Assembly (NCBI RefSeq): GCF_036924645.1
Contig: NZ_JAZHRX010000001.1
Location: forward strand, 5,607,501-5,671,500
DNA: 64,000 bases
Source: Bradyrhizobium sp. AZCC 2176
GTDB lineage: Bacteria; Pseudomonadota; Alphaproteobacteria; Rhizobiales; Xanthobacteraceae
Direction: 5' to 3'
The notes beneath the pieces were generated by a model. It searched no databases, had not been told where the DNA came from, and saw nothing but the letters and a program-made list of their open reading frames with translations. This document shows positions 1 through 8,600 of the stretch, piece by piece. The stretch's first letter is position 1; each line of letters starts with the position of its first letter. The translations under genes were made by a program, and so were the position numbers.

Positions 1-989
1 ATGAGGAAATGATCACCGAGATCTTTCGCGCTTACGTCAAATCCTACCGAAGCCTGCCGCTCAACCTCTATCACATCCAGTGGAAGTTCCGCGACGAGCA
101 GCGCCCGCGTTTCGGCGTGATGCGCGGCCGCGAATTCCTGATGAAGGACGCTTACTCCTTCGATATCGACGAGGCGGCGGCGCGCCGTTCCTATAACCGG
201 ATGTTCGTGGCTTACCTGCGCACTTTCGCGCGGATGGGATTGAAGGCTATCCCGATGCGCGCCGAGACCGGCCCGATCGGCGGCGATCTCAGCCACGAAT
301 TCATCGTGCTCGCGGAAACCGGCGAGTCCGGCGTGTTCTGCAATAGCGACGTGCTCAATCTGCCGATTCCGCCCGACGACGTCGACTATGACGGCGATCT
401 CACCGACATCATCAAGCAATGGACGTCGGTCTATGCCGCGACCGAGGACGTCCACGACGCCGCGCGTTACGAGCGCGAAGTGCCGGCCGACAAGCGCGTC
501 AATACGCGCGGCATCGAGGTCGGCCAGATCTTCTATTTCGGTACCAAATATTCCGATGCGATGAAGGCGCTGGTCGCCGGTCCCGATGGCGTCGATGTGC
601 CGATCCATGGCGGCTCCTACGGCGTCGGCGTCTCGCGCCTGGTTGGCGCCATCATCGAGGCCTGCCATGACGACGCTGGCATCAAATGGCCGGAAGCAGT
701 CGCACCGTTCACCGCCGTGATCTTGAATTTGAAGCAGGGGGATGCGGCCGTCGATGGCGCGTGCGAGAAACTTTATCGCGAGCTTCAGGCCAAGGGCATC
801 GACGTGCTCTATGACGATACCGACCAGCGTGCGGGCGCGAAGTTCGCGGCCGCCGACCTGATCGGTATCCCCTGGCAGATTCTGGTCGGGCCGAAAGGCC
901 TTGCCGAGGGCAAGTTCGAGATCAAGCGGCGCAGCGATGGTTCGCGCGAGAATCTCAGCCCGGCGGAAGTGGTGGCGAAGATCGCGTGA
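1..989 (+). CDS. proS: Prolyl-tRNA synthetase, C-terminal part (5' truncated by window)
   Basis: Class II aminoacyl-tRNA synthetase that charges tRNA-Pro in the cytoplasm. The reading frame is already open at base 3 (E-E-M-I-T), so the true start lies upstream. Motif 2 is visible as [17 protein letters not shown], motif 3 as [14 protein letters not shown], followed by a C-terminal anticodon-binding domain (from about PFTAVILNL). Only about 80 residues separate the motif 2 region from [12 protein letters not shown], so the roughly 180-residue INS editing domain of E. coli-type ProRS is absent. This is the short ProRS type usual in Rhizobiales. It lies 72 bp upstream of the lolC/E gene on the same strand. 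Mis-made Ala-tRNA-Pro would then need a separate deacylase; a YbaK-domain protein is at 11174. Confidence 0.97.
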   Translation, partial: EEMITEIFRAYVKSYRSLPLNLYHIQWKFRDEQRPRFGVMRGREFLMKDAYSFDIDEAAARRSYNRMFVAYLRTFARMGLKAIPMRAETGPIGGDLSHEFIVLAETGESGVFCNSDVLNLPIPPDDVDYDGDLTDIIKQWTSVYAATEDVHDAARYEREVPADKRVNTRGIEVGQIFYFGTKYSDAMKALVAGPDGVDVPIHGGSYGVGVSRLVGAIIEACHDDAGIKWPEAVAPFTAVILNLKQGDAAVDGACEKLYRELQAKGIDVLYDDTDQRAGAKFAAADLIGIPWQILVGPKGLAEGKFEIKRRSDGSRENLSPAEVVAKIA

Positions 990-1061
990 TAAGATATCCA
1001 CCGCGGCTGTAATGTTGGCCATTAAGGCCACATTTGGCCCGAATCATGGGATTATCGAGTA

Positions 1062-2342
1062 ATGGATGAGACCATGAACGAGACAGCCCGAACCCCGCCT
1101 TTTGCGCCCTTCGAATGGCTGTTGTCCGGACGTTACCTGCGCGCGCGTCGCAAGGAAGGTTTCATCTCGGTCATCGCCGGCTTTTCGTTCCTCGGCATCA
1201 TGCTCGGCGTCGCCACGCTGATCATCGTGATGGCCGTGATGAACGGCTTCCGCAAGGAACTCCTGGACAAGATCCTCGGGCTGAACGGCCATCTCCTGGT
1301 GCAGCCGCTGGAATCGCCGCTGACCGACTGGAAGGACGTCGCCGAGCGCATCAGTCAGGTCGACGGCATCCGCCTTGCGGCGCCTGTCGTGGACGGCCAG
1401 GCGCTCGCGTCCTCGGCCTTCAACGCCGCCGGCGTGCTGGTGCGCGGCATGCGCTCTGCGGACCTCAACAGCCTCACCTCGATCGCCAAGAACATCAAAC
1501 AGGGCACGATGGAAGGTTTTGACGAGGGGCAGGGCGTCATCATCGGACGCCGGCTCGCCGATCAATTGTCGCTGCACGCCGGCGACACCATCACGCTGGT
1601 CGCGCCCAAGGGAGCGGTGACCCCGATGGGAACCACGCCGCGTATCAAGCCTTACAAGGTGGCGGCCGTGTTCGAGATCGGCATGTCAGAATATGACGCC
1701 AGCTTCGTGTTCATGCCGCTGCCGGAGTCGCAGGCCTATTTCAACCGCAAGGACGACGTGACCGCGATCGAGGTGTTCACGACCAATCCCGACAGGATCG
1801 ACACCTTCCGCAAGCTGGTGACGGAAGCGGCCGGGCGGCCGGTGTTCCTGGTCGACTGGCGGCAGCGCAACTCGACCTTCTTCAACGCGCTTCAGGTCGA
1901 GCGCAACGTCATGTTTTTGATCCTGACCATGATCGTGCTGGTTGCCGCGCTCAACATCGTCTCCGGCCTGATCATGCTGGTCAAGGACAAGGGGCAGGAC
2001 ATCGCGATCCTGCGGACCATGGGCGCCTCGCAGGGCTCGATCATGCGGATATTCCTGATTACGGGTGCGGCGATCGGCGTAGTCGGCACGCTGACCGGCT
2101 TCTTCGTCGGCATGCTGATCTGCCTCAATATCGAATCGATCCGGCAGTTCCTGTCCTGGATGACCAACACCGAATTGTTCTCGCCGGAACTCTATTTCCT
2201 CTCGCGGCTGCCCGCCGAGATCGATTTCGGCGAGACCACCGCGGTCGTGATCATGGCGCTGACGCTGTCGTTCCTGGCGACGCTCTATCCGTCCTGGCGC
2301 GCCGCGCGCCTCGATCCCGTCGACGCGCTCCGGTACGAGTGA
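1062..2342 (+). CDS. lolC: Lipoprotein-releasing ABC transporter permease LolC/LolE
   Basis: Inner-membrane subunit of the Lol system, which extracts outer-membrane lipoproteins and hands them to LolA. The 426-residue protein has the family layout: one N-terminal membrane helix (about residues 34-62), a large periplasmic MacB-like core domain, then three helices in the C-terminal FtsX-like part, starting near [20 protein letters not shown]. It ends in the typical [18 protein letters not shown]. Alphaproteobacteria usually have a single LolC/E-type permease (sometimes called LolF) working as a homodimer, so the C-versus-E name is nominal. The start at 1062 is chosen over an in-frame ATG at 1074; neither has a strong ribosome binding site. 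lolD follows after 7 bp, so the two are surely co-transcribed. Confidence 0.93.
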   Translation: MDETMNETARTPPFAPFEWLLSGRYLRARRKEGFISVIAGFSFLGIMLGVATLIIVMAVMNGFRKELLDKILGLNGHLLVQPLESPLTDWKDVAERISQVDGIRLAAPVVDGQALASSAFNAAGVLVRGMRSADLNSLTSIAKNIKQGTMEGFDEGQGVIIGRRLADQLSLHAGDTITLVAPKGAVTPMGTTPRIKPYKVAAVFEIGMSEYDASFVFMPLPESQAYFNRKDDVTAIEVFTTNPDRIDTFRKLVTEAAGRPVFLVDWRQRNSTFFNALQVERNVMFLILTMIVLVAALNIVSGLIMLVKDKGQDIAILRTMGASQGSIMRIFLITGAAIGVVGTLTGFFVGMLICLNIESIRQFLSWMTNTELFSPELYFLSRLPAEIDFGETTAVVIMALTLSFLATLYPSWRAARLDPVDALRYE

Positions 2343-2349
2343 GGACGAG

Positions 2350-3049
2350 ATGGCCGAGGAGGCGGAAGACGTACCAGTTATTTATCTCCACGAGATAAAA
2401 CGCGAGTACAGGCAGGGCGAGGCGACGCTGACCATTCTCAACGGCGCCAAGCTCGCGCTGTGGGCCGGGCAGTCGGTGGCGCTGGTGGCGCCGTCGGGGT
2501 CGGGTAAATCGACGCTGCTGCATATCGCCGGCCTGCTCGAAAGCCCCGACGACGGCGAGGTCTATGTCGCGGGCACGCCGACGTCGCAATTGTCCGATAT
2601 CGACCGCACCCAGATTCGCCGCTCCGACATCGGCTTCGTCTATCAGTCGCACCGGCTGCTGCCGGAATTCACCGCGCTTGAAAACGTCATGCTGCCGCAG
2701 ATGATCCGCGGGCTCAAACGTTCCGAGACGATCAAGCGCTCGGAGGAGATCCTGGCCTATCTCGGCCTCGGCGATCGCGTCACGCACCGGCCGGCCGAAC
2801 TCTCCGGCGGCGAGCAGCAGCGCGTCGCCATCGCGCGTGCGGTTGCCAATGCGCCGCGCGCGCTATTGGCCGACGAGCCGACCGGAAACCTCGATCCGCA
2901 CACCGCCGATCACGTGTTCAAGGCGCTGATGCAACTTGTGAAGGCGACGCAGGTTGCGATGCTGATCGCCACCCATAATATGGAACTGGCCGGCCGGATG
3001 GACCGGGCGGGTGTCGCTGGTTGACGGCCAGGTCGTCGAACTGGAATAG
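2350..3049 (+). CDS. lolD: Lipoprotein-releasing ABC transporter ATP-binding protein LolD, frameshifted near C-terminus
   Basis: ATPase of the LolCDE complex. Walker A ([11 protein letters not shown]), signature ([16 protein letters not shown]), Walker B ([11 protein letters not shown]) and the switch His (ATHN) are all present. In the sequence as given the frame stops at 3024 with the odd tail MDRAGVAG. Removing one G from the GGG run at 3005-3007 restores the family ending [16 protein letters not shown] and a TAG stop at 3047-3049, which is the end used here. The shift lies after all catalytic motifs, so the product could work even if it is real. A single-base sequencing insertion is the simplest explanation. 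The gene follows lolC/E by 7 bp. Confidence 0.9.
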
Positions 3050-3075
3050 CGCGTGGTCGGGCTTTTCCTCGCGAA

Positions 3076-3093
3076 AAACGCGGAAACGCGTTT
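3076..3093. terminator. Hairpin between convergent lolD and DUF3551 gene
   Basis: Perfect 7-bp stem AAACGCG/CGCGTTT with a GAAA loop. It is followed by TTT on the plus strand, and the minus strand reads into TTTTTCGCG after the stem. It lies between two converging genes, so it probably acts in both directions. Confidence 0.5.
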
Positions 3094-3127
3094 GCGCGGT
3101 GATCTTGCTCAACCAAAGAAGAAACGC

Positions 3128-3394
3128 TCAGTAGCCGTTGCGGTACCGCTTGTAGCGGCGTGCCGACGGGTCTTGAGATGCATGTGCGAAATAGGGATTG
3201 AGTATGCATTGCGCCGCGCGGCCCGACGCCGACATGTTGCATTGAGGCAGGGAGGTATAGCTGCATTCGTAATAGTTGATCCTGCCATAAACATGCAGGC
3301 AAACCGGATAATTGGGATCGTAAGTCTGTGCCTGCGCCGGTGCCGCTGCCGAGGCCGCTCCGATTGCCAAAATTGCCACAGCCAGAATGCGCAT
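3128..3394 (-). CDS. Secreted DUF3551-family protein
   Basis: Small exported protein of 88 residues with an N-terminal signal peptide (hydrophobic residues about 3-20, likely cleavage after AQA at 22). The mature part carries four cysteines in the pattern YPxCL..C(S/T)xxxxC..ASGRxxxC..NPY(F/Y), shared with the neighbour at 3539-3832. This matches DUF3551, a family abundant in Bradyrhizobium and of unknown function. Four cysteines in a periplasmic protein suggest two disulfides (inference). It converges on lolD, with a hairpin at 3076-3093 between them. Confidence 0.8.
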   Translation of the reverse strand: MRILAVAILAIGAASAAAPAQAQTYDPNYPVCLHVYGRINYYECSYTSLPQCNMSASGRAAQCILNPYFAHASQDPSARRYKRYRNGY

Positions 3395-3538
3395 CAGAAT
3401 CTCCTTCGGGATTGGCGGCTGCGATCGGTCCAGATCCGCCCTTCAGTCACTAACCAGACGATCCACCCATGTCCGCGTCAAATCACGTTCGCGCGTTGGA
3501 TGTTTCTTCGCGTCCGCACAATTGCGCACGCGGGCTGC

Positions 3539-3832
3539 TCAGTATCTGCCGTAGCCGGGGGCAGGCGGCAGCGCGCGGCCAGGCAGCGGGCGATACGCGG
3601 TCGGCGGCGGTTCGCGCTCGCCGATATAATAGGGATTGGCGATGCAGGTGAGAAAACGTCCCGAAGCCGTCGCCTGGCATTGCTCGTAACTCGTGAAAGT
3701 GCAGTGGCTCAGCCCCGGATACTCGTCTCCCTGAAGGCAGAACGGATATCGGGTGCCGACCGCTTCGGCAGGCGCGGCGCCGAGTGCGGCCAATCCACTC
3801 GCGGCCAGCACGGCTAGAATCGCTTTACGCAT
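3539..3832 (-). CDS. Secreted DUF3551-family protein, paralogue of its downstream neighbour
   Basis: 97-residue exported protein, second member of a tandem DUF3551 pair. The start at 3832 is chosen because the minus strand shows AGGAG a few bases before this ATG; a longer frame opening at 3862 lacks this. The signal peptide is about [24 protein letters not shown]. The four-cysteine ASGR core is conserved with the 3128-3394 protein, but the tail differs, being proline- and tyrosine-rich (PPPTAYRPLPG, PAPGYGRY). The 144-bp gap to the next gene leaves co-transcription possible. Function is unknown; the pair looks like a local duplication with divergence. Confidence 0.8.
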   Translation of the reverse strand: MRKAILAVLAASGLAALGAAPAEAVGTRYPFCLQGDEYPGLSHCTFTSYEQCQATASGRFLTCIANPYYIGEREPPPTAYRPLPGRALPPAPGYGRY

Positions 3833-4102
3833 CTCGAATCTCCTCATCGACACAAGCCGCACCCGCGCAGTCCCGTCAAGCGACTCTACCTTGCAAAACC
3901 GTCAGCAAAGCTGAATGTGAATTTTTTGCGGCGGGCGGCGGCGCAAAGTTTCGAAAAATGCCTGCAACACAACATTAACTTAGGTTCACACTGAGGCCGT
4001 TTCATGGGCGCTGTTGCCGTGAGGTTACAGCAATTCGAACCAACGATGCTATGAGCATGCCACGGCCTTGGGGGCTGTCAAAATGGAACGGGAATACAAA
4101 GA

Positions 4103-4852
4103 ATGAAGAAGGTTTTGCTTGTTACGGCCAGTCTGATCGCGCTCGGCGCGACTGCGCCGGCTGTTGCTGCGGATCTCGCTGCGCGTCCTTACACCAAGGC
4201 GCCTCCGATGATCGCCGCTCTGTATGACTGGAGCGGATTCTACATCGGCGCCAACGGCGGTTGGGGTTCGAGCCGTAACTGCTGGGACTTCCTGCCGGTT
4301 GCCGGCGGCGTTGCTTCCGATGGTTGCCATGACGCGTCGGGCGGCACAATCGGTGGCCAGATCGGCTATCGGTGGCAGGCCGGCACTTGGGTGTTCGGCG
4401 TTGAAGCGCAGGGCAACTGGGCCGACTTCGAGGGCAGCAATGTGGCTCTGTCCGATCCGAGGTTCCGCAACGAGTCGCGGATCGACGCGTTCGGCCTGTT
4501 CACTGGCCAAGTCGGTTACGCCGCCAACAATGTCCTGTTCTACGTCAAGGGCGGCGCGGCTGTGACCTCGAACGAGTACCGTGCGTTTGCGGTCGCCACC
4601 AACACGCTCGCTGGCACCACCAACGACGACACCCGCTGGGGTGGCGTGGTCGGCGTCGGCCTCGAATACGGCTTCGCTCCGAACTGGTCGGTTGGCGTCG
4701 AGTACAATCACCTGTTCATGCAGGACCGTACCTACACCTTCACCAACCCGGCTGGCGGCTTCTTCGCCAACGAACGCATCAGTCAGGACGTCGATCTCGT
4801 CACGGCCCGCCTGAACTACAAGTTCGGCGGCCCGGTCGTCGCGAAGTACTGA
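4103..4852 (+). CDS. Outer-membrane beta-barrel protein (Omp25/RopB-like porin family)
   Basis: 249-residue outer-membrane protein. A signal peptide (MKKVLLVTASLIALGATAP, cleavage after VAA) is followed by the family opening DWSGFYIGANGGWG. Glycine- and aromatic-rich alternating strands follow, such as GGQIGYRWQAGTWVFGVEAQ, and the C-terminal strand is LVTARLNYKFGGP. This is the rhizobial Omp25/Omp31/RopB type, an eight-stranded barrel with a structural or host-surface role. It is monocistronic, with a strong intrinsic terminator at 4880-4909. I could not assign a confident promoter in the 270 bp upstream, which otherwise holds nothing I recognise. Confidence 0.88.
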   Translation: MKKVLLVTASLIALGATAPAVAADLAARPYTKAPPMIAALYDWSGFYIGANGGWGSSRNCWDFLPVAGGVASDGCHDASGGTIGGQIGYRWQAGTWVFGVEAQGNWADFEGSNVALSDPRFRNESRIDAFGLFTGQVGYAANNVLFYVKGGAAVTSNEYRAFAVATNTLAGTTNDDTRWGGVVGVGLEYGFAPNWSVGVEYNHLFMQDRTYTFTNPAGGFFANERISQDVDLVTARLNYKFGGPVVAKY

Positions 4853-4879
4853 TCTCGCGCGAAGTTTGCGAAAACAGAG

Positions 4880-4909
4880 AAGCCCCGGGCGCTGTCCCGG
4901 GGCTTTTTT
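4880..4909 (+). terminator. Rho-independent terminator of the outer-membrane protein gene
   Basis: Perfect 10-bp stem AAGCCCCGGG / CCCGGGGCTT with a 6-base loop, followed directly by a run of six T. It begins 27 bp after the stop codon and is the clearest intrinsic terminator in the window. Confidence 0.9.
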
Positions 4910-5046
4910 GGTTGAGGCCGGGCCCGGTTAGCCATCGCGAATGTGTCCGCGAAAGCTGTTCTGCCGCCCCTTGGGTAGTGGGTCAGTTTGATTCTGGCAG
5001 GTTTCCGGGACTGGAAAACGGGCGGTTCCAGGCGCATATTTCGCGG

Positions 5047-5253
5047 ATGGCGACAATTGTTCAATGCAATTGCGGCGCCGAGTACAGACGCACTGAAGAG
5101 AAGTTCTTGGTACCGCAAACGGGTGACGCGGTCTGCGCAATCTGCGGCGCTGCGCTGGAATCGTGGTTGGAGTCCACCCACGTTCCCTCATACGAACTTA
5201 TTGAACGTCCACAGACCGAAGGTCGGCAGGACAAGCCGCCCGAAGCGCCGTAG
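5047..5253 (+). CDS. Small zinc-ribbon-like protein of unknown function
   Basis: 68-residue cytoplasmic protein starting MATIVQCNCGAEYRRTEEKF. A CxC pair near the N-terminus and a CAIC pair about 30 residues later look like the two knuckles of a zinc ribbon. The C-terminus is acidic and proline-rich. The start is set at the internal ATG because upstream codons of the longer frame (from 4912) overlap the terminator region and do not look coding. I do not recognise a named family; small proteins of this kind are common in Bradyrhizobium. Confidence 0.65.
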   Translation: MATIVQCNCGAEYRRTEEKFLVPQTGDAVCAICGAALESWLESTHVPSYELIERPQTEGRQDKPPEAP

Positions 5254-5319
5254 GGCGAGTCTCGTTAACTAAGCGAAACATTTCGGGGTCACTTCTCAAA
5301 CCTGACCCGCTGCGGACGC

Positions 5320-5347
5320 TTGACTCCAGGAACAAAAAAGGAACAAT
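5320..5347 (+). promoter_or_regulatory. Predicted sigma-70-type promoter of the SOS microprotein
   Basis: TTGACT (5320-5325, five of six to TTGACA), a 16-bp spacer and AACAAT (5342-5347, four of six to TATAAT). The spacer and -10 lie inside the LexA operator at 5330-5362, so bound LexA would block RNA polymerase. Position and overlap are seen; activity is inferred. Confidence 0.5.
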
Positions 5348-5362
5348 GTTCCTCATATGTTC
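5330..5362. promoter_or_regulatory. Double LexA operator (two inverted alphaproteobacterial SOS boxes)
   Basis: Two complete boxes lie back to back. The first is GAAC-N7-GAAC at 5330-5344, which is a minus-strand GTTC-N7-GTTC. The second is GTTC-N7-GTTC at 5348-5362, three bases later. The four half-sites start at 5330, 5341, 5348 and 5359. GTTC-N7-GTTC is the established LexA-binding consensus of alphaproteobacteria, and the same motif occurs upstream of lexA in this window (44286-44300). Confidence 0.8.
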
Positions 5363-5381
5363 TCAAATGTGGAGTCGGACC

Positions 5382-5480
5382 ATGTTGCGGATGTTCGTGG
5401 AAGAGGCGGCGGCGCTGGCGTCGATTGCGCTGTTTGTCGGGATGATCGCGGTCTGGGCGCAGGTGATTCCCCAGCTTTGA
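5382..5480 (+). CDS. 32-residue single-pass membrane microprotein under LexA control (SidA-like candidate)
   Basis: A short frame begins MLRMFVEEAA and ends AVWAQVIPQL before TGA at 5478. It has a short charged N-terminus (one Arg, two Glu) followed by about 22 hydrophobic residues, enough for one membrane helix. GGAG at 5371-5374 is a suitably placed ribosome binding site. Directly upstream are a promoter and two LexA boxes. In Caulobacter, SidA is a 29-residue SOS-induced inner-membrane protein that stops division through FtsW/FtsN. Size, topology and control agree with a protein of that kind, but homology is not shown. dnaE begins 186 bp downstream on the same strand. Alternative: a small stress membrane protein unrelated to SidA. 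Confidence 0.7.
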   Translation: MLRMFVEEAAALASIALFVGMIAVWAQVIPQL

Positions 5481-5539
5481 TGTGCGGGCAGATCCGACCT
5501 CGATACGTCCCAGCGGACGGGTTGGGGAAAAGCCGGATG

Positions 5540-5556
5540 GCGGGCGCTGAGCCCGC
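5540..5556 (+). terminator. GC-rich hairpin between microprotein and dnaE
   Basis: Stem GCGGGC/GCCCGC with a 5-base loop, no clear T-run. It may weaken read-through from the SOS promoter into dnaE. The rest of 5481-5666 shows nothing else I recognise. Confidence 0.3.
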
Positions 5557-5666
5557 GTTCCGCGTGGACTCGGCGAAGCTGAGGCATCACCATTGCGGTG
5601 CGAGTCGGCACGCATCAGCGGCCGATGATCGCTCCCCGCCATGATGCAAGAGCCCGTTAAGCGACC

Positions 5667-8600
5667 ATGTCCAGTGCCGGATTCGTTCATCTCCACGTTC
5701 ATTCGGCCTATTCGCTGCTGAAGGGCTCCATCAAGATCGCCAAGCTCGGCGAACTGGCCAAGGCCGACCGCCAGCCGGCGCTGGCGCTGACCGACACCGA
5801 CAACATGTTCGGGGCGCTGGAATTCTCCGACAAGATGGCGGGCTACGGCATCCAGCCGATCGTCGGCTGCGAGCTCGCGGTCGATTTCGGCGACCAGGAT
5901 CCGAACGCGCGCAATGCGCTGGCCGCGACGCCATCGCGAATCGTGTTGCTGGCGGCGCGCGAGCGCGGTTACCGCAGCCTGATGCGGCTGAACTCGCGGG
6001 CGTTTCTGGAAACGCCGGTGCATCAATCCCCGCATATCAAGCTCGAATGGCTGGAAGGCGACGCCGAGGATCTGATCGCGCTGACCGGCGGCCCCGACGG
6101 GCCGATCTCGCTGGCGCTGCATGCCGATCACGCAGCTCTTGCGAGCGCCCGTTGCGAGCGGCTTGCGAGCCTGTTCGGCGATCGCCTCTATATCGAATTG
6201 CAGCGCCACGGCATCGACAAGGAGCGCCGCACCGAAACCGGCCTGATCGATCTCGCCTATGCCAAGGGATTGCCGCTGGTCGCGACCAACGAGCCATATT
6301 TCGCATCGAATGACGATTACGAAGCCCACGACGCGCTGCTCTGCATCGCCGGCGGCAAGTTGATCGCCGAGACCGACCGCGAGCAGCTCACGCCCGATCA
6401 CCGCTTCAAGACCCGCGCCGAGATGGCGGTGCTGTTTGCCGACATTCCGGAAGCGCTGGCCTCTACTGTCGAGATTGCGGAGCGCTGTTCGTTTCGCCCG
6501 AAGACGCGAAAGCCGATCCTGCCGCGCTTCACGGTCGGCGCCGGCTCAGGCTCTGACGCGGCAAGCGAGGAGGCCGGGGAGCTGAAGCGCCAGGCCGAGG
6601 AGGGGCTCGCCAGGCGCCTGCAGGTTCATGGCCTGTCGCCCGGCACAACGGAAGAGGAGTACCAGAATCGTCTCGCCTTCGAGATCGACGTCATCAACCG
6701 CATGAACTATGCGGGCTACTTCCTGATCGTGTCGGACTTCATCAAATGGGCCAAGGCCCACGACATTCCGGTCGGTCCCGGCCGCGGTTCCGGCGCCGGT
6801 TCGCTGGTCGCCTATTCGCTGACCATCACTGACCTCGATCCGATTCGTTTTGGCTTGCTGTTCGAGCGCTTCCTCAATCCCGAGCGCGTCTCGATGCCGG
6901 ACTTCGACATCGACTTCTGCCAGGACCGCCGCGGCGAGGTGATCGATTACGTGCAGCAGCGCTACGGCCGCGATCAGGTCGCGCAGATCATCACCTTCGG
7001 AACGCTGCAGGCGCGCGGCGTGCTGCGCGACGTCGGCCGTGTCCTGCAGATGCCGTATGGCCAGGTCGACAAGCTGACAAAACTGGTGCCGCAAAATCCG
7101 GCCGCACCGGTGACGCTGGCGCAGGCGATCGAGAGCGAGCCCAAGCTGCAGGCGTTCCGCGACGAGGATCCGGTGGTGGCGCGCGCCTTCGACATCGCCC
7201 AGCGCCTCGAAGGCCTGACGCGCCACGCCTCGACCCACGCGGCCGGCATCGTGATCGGGGACCGCCCGTTGAGCGAACTGGTGCCGCTCTACCGCGATCC
7301 CAAATCCGACATGCCGGTGACCCAGTTCAACATGAAATGGGTCGAGCCGGCCGGGCTGGTGAAATTCGACTTCCTCGGCCTGAAAACGCTGACCGTCCTC
7401 GACGTCGCGGTAAAACTGCTCAGGCAGCGCAACATCCAGGTCGATCTGGCGACGCTGCCGATCGACGATGCGCCGAGTTACCAGATGCTGGCGCGCGGCG
7501 ACGTGGTCGGCGTGTTCCAGGTGGAAAGCCAGGGCATGCGGCGCGCGCTGATCGACATGCGGCCCGACCGCTTCGAGGACATCATCGCGCTGGTGGCGCT
7601 CTATCGCCCGGGCCCGATGGCCAACATCCCGACCTATTGCGCGCGCAAGCATGGCGACGAGGAGCCGGAATATCTGCACCCGATCCTGGAGCCGATCCTG
7701 AAGGAGACGTTCGGCGTCATCATCTACCAGGAACAGGTGATGCAGATCGCGCAGGTGATGGCCGGCTATTCGCTCGGCGACGCCGACCTGCTGCGCCGCG
7801 CGATGGGCAAGAAGATCCGCGCCGAAATGGAAAAGCAGCGCGCGGTGTTCGTCGCCGGCGCGGTCAAGAACGGCGTGCCGAAGGGGCAGGCCGACACGAT
7901 CTTCGAACTGCTCGCAAAATTCGCCGACTACGGCTTCAACAAGAGCCACGCCGCGGCTTACGCGCTGGTGTCTTATCACACCGCCTACATGAAGGCGCAT
8001 TACCCGGTGGAGTTTTTGGCCGCGTCGATGACGCTCGAACTCAACAACACCGACAAGCTCTCGGAATTTCGCGCCGAGGCGCAGCGGCTCGGCATCAAGG
8101 TCGAGGCGCCGAACATCAACCGTTCCGGCGCCACCTTCGAGGTCGGCGAAAATACGATCTATTACGCACTCGCTGCGCTCAAGGGCGTCGGCCCGCAGGC
8201 GGTGGAGTTGATCGTGGAAGAGCGGAAGAAGGGCGCCTTCACCTCGCTCGCGGACTTCGCGGCGCGGGTCAATCCGCGTGCCATCAACAAGCGCGTGATC
8301 GAAAGCTTGGCGGCCGCCGGCGCCTTCGACACGCTCGACTCGAATCGCGCGCGGGTCTTTGCCGGCGCCGATGCCATTCTCGCCGCCTGCCAGCGCAGCC
8401 ACGAAGCCGCAACGATCGGTCAGAACGACATGTTCGGCAATGCGTCCGACGCGCCGACCATCATGCTGCCGCAGATCGAGCCGTGGCTGCCGGCGGAGCG
8501 GCTGCGGCGCGAATACGACGCCATCGGCTTCTTCCTGTCAGGCCATCCGCTCGACGACTACGCGACCGTGCTGAAGCGGCTGCGGGTGCAGTCCTGGGCG

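Noticed and set aside
1013..1032. Inverted repeat TGGCC-ATTAA-GGCCA between proS and lolC/E as terminator
   Set aside because: Only five to six pairs and no T-run; too weak to list.
3053..3817. 254-residue plus-strand frame over the DUF3551 pair
   Set aside because: The minus-strand genes have signal peptides, ribosome binding sites and a shared four-cysteine motif; the plus frame has none of these.
6546..8402. 618-residue minus-strand open frame inside dnaE
   Set aside because: It is a shadow of the dnaE coding frame in GC-rich DNA: composition rich in Arg, His, Asp and Leu, no recognisable domain, and full overlap with a certain gene.
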